Source: Cymodocea nodosa (taxonomy: Eukaryota > Streptophyta > Magnoliopsida > Alismatales > Cymodoceaceae). Taken from it: a stretch of DNA of 64,000 bases. The DNA lies in the NCBI GenBank assembly GCA_036874045.1, contig CM072342.1, forward strand, positions 9,077,501-9,141,500. Reading direction: 5' to 3'. The notes below the pieces were generated by a model. It worked only from the letters and a program-made list of their open reading frames with translations. It searched no databases and was not told the DNA's origin. Shown here piece after piece: positions 59,641 through 64,000 of this stretch (position 1 is the first letter of the stretch; every line of letters begins with the position of its first letter). The position numbers were made by a program, and so were the translations under genes.

Positions 59641-62600
59641 AATTTGTTTTGTAGGAGAAAACAACATCAAAATGGATTTTGGATAGTGGAGCATCAAGTC
59701 ACATGACCGGACAGAAAAACCTACTAAATAATTTTACAAATACCAAGAAAGGAAGTGTAATATTTGGAAACAAAAGCAAGGATAAAATCATAGGTATATT
59801 CAAATAACTCCTACTTGTATTATTTCAAATGTATTGTATGTAGAAAACCTAGGATTTAATTTGCTGAGTGTTATAAAACTAATTGATAATGGATACTATG
59901 TATTGTAGGAAAATAATGTATGCAAAATTATTGATAAAATTACAGATGAACTTAAGTTTATTGCTAAAAGAAAATGTTCTGTATGTATTTTATCTTTACC
60001 TTCTAGTGTAGTTGATTTAAATTCATGTTTGTTAGTTGAAACTAGTATGCATATCTTTGACATAGAAGGATCAGAATATAAATATGAAACTGTTGCATAA
60101 ATTGTCTAGAAAAAATTTAGTGAGAAGTTTACCTAAGATTAAATACTCAAAGGATTTCATGTGTGATGTATGTGAGTTAGGCAAACTTCATAAAAACTCT
60201 TTTAAATCCAAAACTGATATATCAAGCAAGAGAGTCTTCAAACTTATACATATGGATTTATTTGGACTAACAAGAATCATGAGTCTTGGTGGTAAATGAT
60301 ATGTATTTGTTTTAGTAGATGACTTCTCTAGATACATTTAAGTATATTTTCTAGCAATTAAGACAGAAGTTTTTAAAACGTTTAAAATGTATTGCAATCG
60401 TGTTCAAAATGAACATAGTGTCTCTATTCAAAAACTTAAGAGTGATCATGGTATTGAATTTGAAAATGATCAAATAGATAATTACTGTAAAGATCATGGT
60501 ATTGATTACAAATATTCTTTTCCAAGAGTACCTTCTCAAAATGGTGTTGTTGAGAGAAAGAATCAATCACTTCAAAAAATGGCCAGAACTATGTTAAATG
60601 AACATAATTTACCTTAAAATCTTTGGGTTGAAGTAGTGAATACAGCTTGTTATATTATTAATAGAAGTTACTTAAGACCTCTTATTAATAAAACTCCTTT
60701 TAAAATTATGTTTGATAGGATTCCAAAAATTTCCTATATGAAACCATTTGGCTATAAGTGTTTTATCCTTAACACTAAGGATAAAAGGGATAAATTTCGA
60801 GCCAAAGTAGATGAAGGAATTTTTGTAGGTTACTCTACTAGAAGTAAAGCCTATAAAGTGTATGATAAGACTTCTAAAACCATTGAAGAAACCCTTCATG
60901 TAAGCTTCAATGAAAATTCTTTTAAAGAATCTCAATCTAAAGTTGATAATGATGATATGATCAATTTCCCAAAAGAATTAGAGATCAATAAAGAGATTGA
61001 AGATTTATCTAAGAAAATTAAAAATATGAACTTAAATGATCAAACTAATGATCAAAGTGATGTATCTTTGGATGTTGGTGAGAATATTGAGGAGAATCAT
61101 AGAAATTGGTGTTATTCTTCATCACATCCTATCACTCAAGTCATTGGTAATATTAATGAGAGAGTTAAAACCAAAGCTTTAGTAAATTTAAATAGTATGT
61201 GTATGTTTGTTTCTATGGTGGAATCAAAGAATATAGAAGAAGCATTATCTGATGAAAATTGGATAGTGGCAATGCAAGATGAACTAAATCAATTCATCAG
61301 AAATGATGTTTGGGAATTAGTCTCTCCACCAAAAAATTAGTCTATAATAAGTACAAAGTGGATCTTTAGAAACAAAACTAATGAGACTAGTCAAGTTATA
61401 AGAAACAAAGGTAGATTAGTTGCACAAGGGTATACATAGGAAGAAGGACTTGATTATGATGAAACATTTGCTCTTGTAGCTAGGTTAGAAAGTATTAGAA
61501 TATTATTGGCCTATGCTTGCTATATGGATTTTAAACTTTATCAAATGGATGTAAAGAGTGCATTTCTAAATAGTTTAATTAATGAAGAAGTTTATGTGAA
61601 ACAACCACTTGGATTTGAAGATATTAAAAATCCTAACTATGTGTATAAATTAAAGAAAGCCTTATATGGTTTGAAGCAAGCGCCTAGATTGTGATATGAA
61701 AATTATCTACTTTTCTAATAGAACAAGGATATATCATGGGAAAAGTAGGCCATACTCTTTTTATCAAGAAAGATGATAAAGATCAAATTGTTGTTCAAAT
61801 ATATATAGATGATATAATCTTTAGAGCAACTTCTGATAAACTGATAAAAATATTTTCTAAAGAGATGACTAGTCAGTTTGAAATGAGTATGATAGGAAAA
61901 TTTTCATATTTTTTAGGACTTCAAATTAAGCAAATGGATAAAGGTATATTTTTAAATCAAGAAAAATATGCAGTTGAAATGCTTAAGAAATTTAATTTTA
62001 ATGATACAAGGATTCGAGGAACTCTTATGAGTACTTCTTTAAAGTTAGATATTAATGACATAGGAAAATTAATAGATCAAAGAAAACACAGAAGTATGAT
62101 TGGTTCTTTACTTTATTTGATAGCTAGTAGACCTGATATTATATTTGCTATATGTGCTTGTGCTAAATTTAAATCTAATCCTAAAGAATCACACTCAATT
62201 GTTATTAAAAGAATATTTAGATATATACAAGGAACTAAAAATTTTGGACTATATTATTCTAAGGATAGTTCAATAGATCTTATAGGATATACTAATGTTG
62301 ATTACGTAGGATCTAAATTTGATAGAAAGAGTACTAGTGACACATGTCAATATTGGGAAATAATTTGGTGTCATGGTTTAGTAAAAAGCAAAACTGTGTA
62401 GCACTTTCAACCACTAATGCTTAATATGTTATTGTTGCATTGTGTTGCACTTAGATTCTGTGGATAAGGCAAACTTTAGAAGATTTTGGATTATCTTATG
62501 GTACAACTGAGATTTATTATGATAGTAGTTTTGCAATAAATCTTTCCAAAAATCCTATATTACATTCCAAAGCAAAGCATATAGAGGTTAGACATCATTT

Positions 62601-62751
62601 TCTAAGGGATAACATAATTACATGTAAAATTAAATTAGGATTTGTGTCTAGTAAAAATCAATTAGCTTATATATTTACAAAACCTTTAGATGAAAATACA
62701 TTCTGCAACATAAGATTAAATTTAGGTATTTGTAGGTTATGTGATATGTAA
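59641..62751 (+). pseudogene. Pol of element C (protease, integrase, RT, RNase H)
   Basis: Same order as in B: protease WILDSGASSHMTG (about 59,672), integrase core (LKSDHGIEFEN, NGVVERKNQS; 60,387-61,340), RT with QIYIDDIIF (catalytic YIDD), RNase H ending GICRLCDM at 62,751. Shared with B: the TAA/TAG pair before protease, TAG at 61,437-61,439 and FALVARLE. Private breaks include stops at 60,298, 60,615, 61,338 and 61,692 (TGA for a Trp that is TAG in B) and frameshifts near 59,800, 60,045 and 62,350. Confidence 0.92.
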
Positions 62752-64000
62752 AATGCTTAAACTCCGCAAAAGATAAATATTGTTGATGATGTTGTTACCT
62801 CATAGATATTATATACTTATCATAAATATCTAAGTAATATCTAAACTACTACATAAGATACTATGTATTTACGATAAAATTATTGTAGTATCTTATTGAT
62901 TTTAGTTATTTTTCCAAGTTTAATGGTTTTTTAAAATTTTAAGTGGAAATGTCAATGAAAAACATTAAATTCCTTTGAAATCTTAGAATTTTGATTAAGT
63001 GTTTTCTTTGGATTAATGAAAGTGCATATGATTAAGAATGAGTTTGACTTGATTGATTAAACTTGTAGAATAATTTATATGTAAATCATATTAAACCACT
63101 AATCAAAAGTATAAGCTTATTGAAATTGATTCATATTTTTAGTAAAATCATAGATGTAAAAATTGTATGAGATTTGTGTTTTATTGCATCTATATTAATG
63201 AAATACTTATATACTGTGCTTAAAATAAAAAGTACTTACAAAGTGAAAATCTTTGAGAGTTTATTGATCAGTTTGATCACAAGTCTCTTGTACTTGAGTA
63301 GATAGGTATGTAAGGATTGTTGTCTTAAAAAAGGATTCTTTAAATCTAGCAACCTAAGGTCCTGATTAGACCTAGGATTATTGACTAAAAGCTCATTACA
63401 CAGGTACATTAGAAAGCTCTTATATGATTCAAGCTTTTCAAATTAACTTTTAAAGAAAATTATCAATATTTATTGTTTTGAAAAGATAAAAGTTGTTTCA
63501 TTAAATACAAATATCTTTGAATTGAATATAGTTTCTACCAATATGATTACTGATTTGTTGAATTAAAATTAGTACTTTTGAAAATGTTTATTTGAGATAT
63601 ATTCCTTTATTCTCCTTATGTTATTCATATTAAGTTTAAAGTTATGTTTTGATTCATATACAGTTGGAGTTGATTCTGGAAATCATTCTTGATGAATTCA
63701 GGATAATAGAAAATGGTATATATTAAAAAGAAAAATTTAAAGTATAGTTATAATTAACATCTATTTTTATACAAGTATATTTTGTATGTTATTGAATATA
63801 TTTGAAGTATATTTGTAGGGGGAGGAATTACAATGTCAAAAACAGATTAACATCATTCAGAATATAAATCTTAGTTAATCTGAGTTTAGTCCTCTTAAGA
63901 TCTTGATGAAATAATTTAATATACAAACAAACTATTTTAGGTTCATAAAAAGAATATTAAAATAGTTTACAATGTTCTCAAGATAATGTTTATATAAGTT
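62752..64000 (+). other. Post-pol non-coding module of element C
   Basis: Aligns along its whole length with 20,798-22,040 of element B and with the module in element E. It includes the polypurine-like TAGGGGGAGG at about 63,817-63,826. Confidence 0.8.

Larger units (their letters stand above)
53701..64000 (+). mobile_element. Copia element C, same family as B, running off the window
   Basis: Plus strand: LTR, PBS, gag, pol and the post-pol module, all close to element B. A solo LTR sits in gag. The window ends at a point matching about 22,040 of B, just before the internal promoter, so the extra ORF and 3' LTR lie outside. The first dinucleotide is TA instead of TG. Confidence 0.92.

Overview
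The window is AT-rich plant nuclear DNA made almost entirely of nested, decayed LTR retrotransposons. Interrupting it is one short GC-rich stretch that holds an apparently intact gene of fungal type. The plant assignment rests on the element types: Ty1/copia elements of Sirevirus type (initiator-Met PBS, repeated AGGGGGAG polypurine tracts, CCHC gag with coiled coil, an extra ORF after pol) and Ty3/gypsy elements of Athila/Tat type (tRNA-Asp-like PBS, Athila gag and protease motifs). The species cannot be named from the sequence.

Layout. 1-7,566: copia element A on the minus strand (LTR, post-pol ORF, pol; 5' part lost). 7,567-13,706 and 24,242-27,432: Sirevirus K on the minus strand, split by copia element B (13,707-24,236, plus strand, 5-bp target duplication GCTAT). 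The 5' LTR of K also holds a 1.53-kb solo gypsy-type LTR. 27,433-28,514: half of another post-pol ORF (D). About 29,000-35,313: plus-strand Athila-like element E with gag, a captured F-box-associated domain and no pol. 35,314-49,272: three minus-strand Athila-like elements (F, G, H), each broken exactly at an LTR of its neighbour. 49,273-50,150: non-repetitive plant-like sequence without a recognisable gene. About 50,150-53,440: fungal-type segment. 53,701-64,000: copia element C, same family as B, carrying a solo LTR with target duplication CTAAC.

The standout gene is a three-exon phosphate permease of the PiT family (fungal PHO-4/PHO89 type, 563 residues). It has short introns with fungal-style branch sites, its own TATA box and a 3 x 170-bp repeat array upstream. 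With plant retroelements on both sides it is either a DNA-level fungus-to-plant transfer or an assembly chimera; the sequence alone cannot decide.

Other signals: a run of about ten small hairpins in the solo LTR at 58,664-58,972; a degenerate motif TAACTNNNCG (reverse CGNNNAGTTA), usually mixed with CACGTG, recurring in LTRs and internal promoters of unrelated element families; and a roughly 1.1-kb non-coding module shared by the copia elements B and C and the Athila-like element E. Apart from the permease, every coding region seen is broken by stops, frameshifts or truncation.
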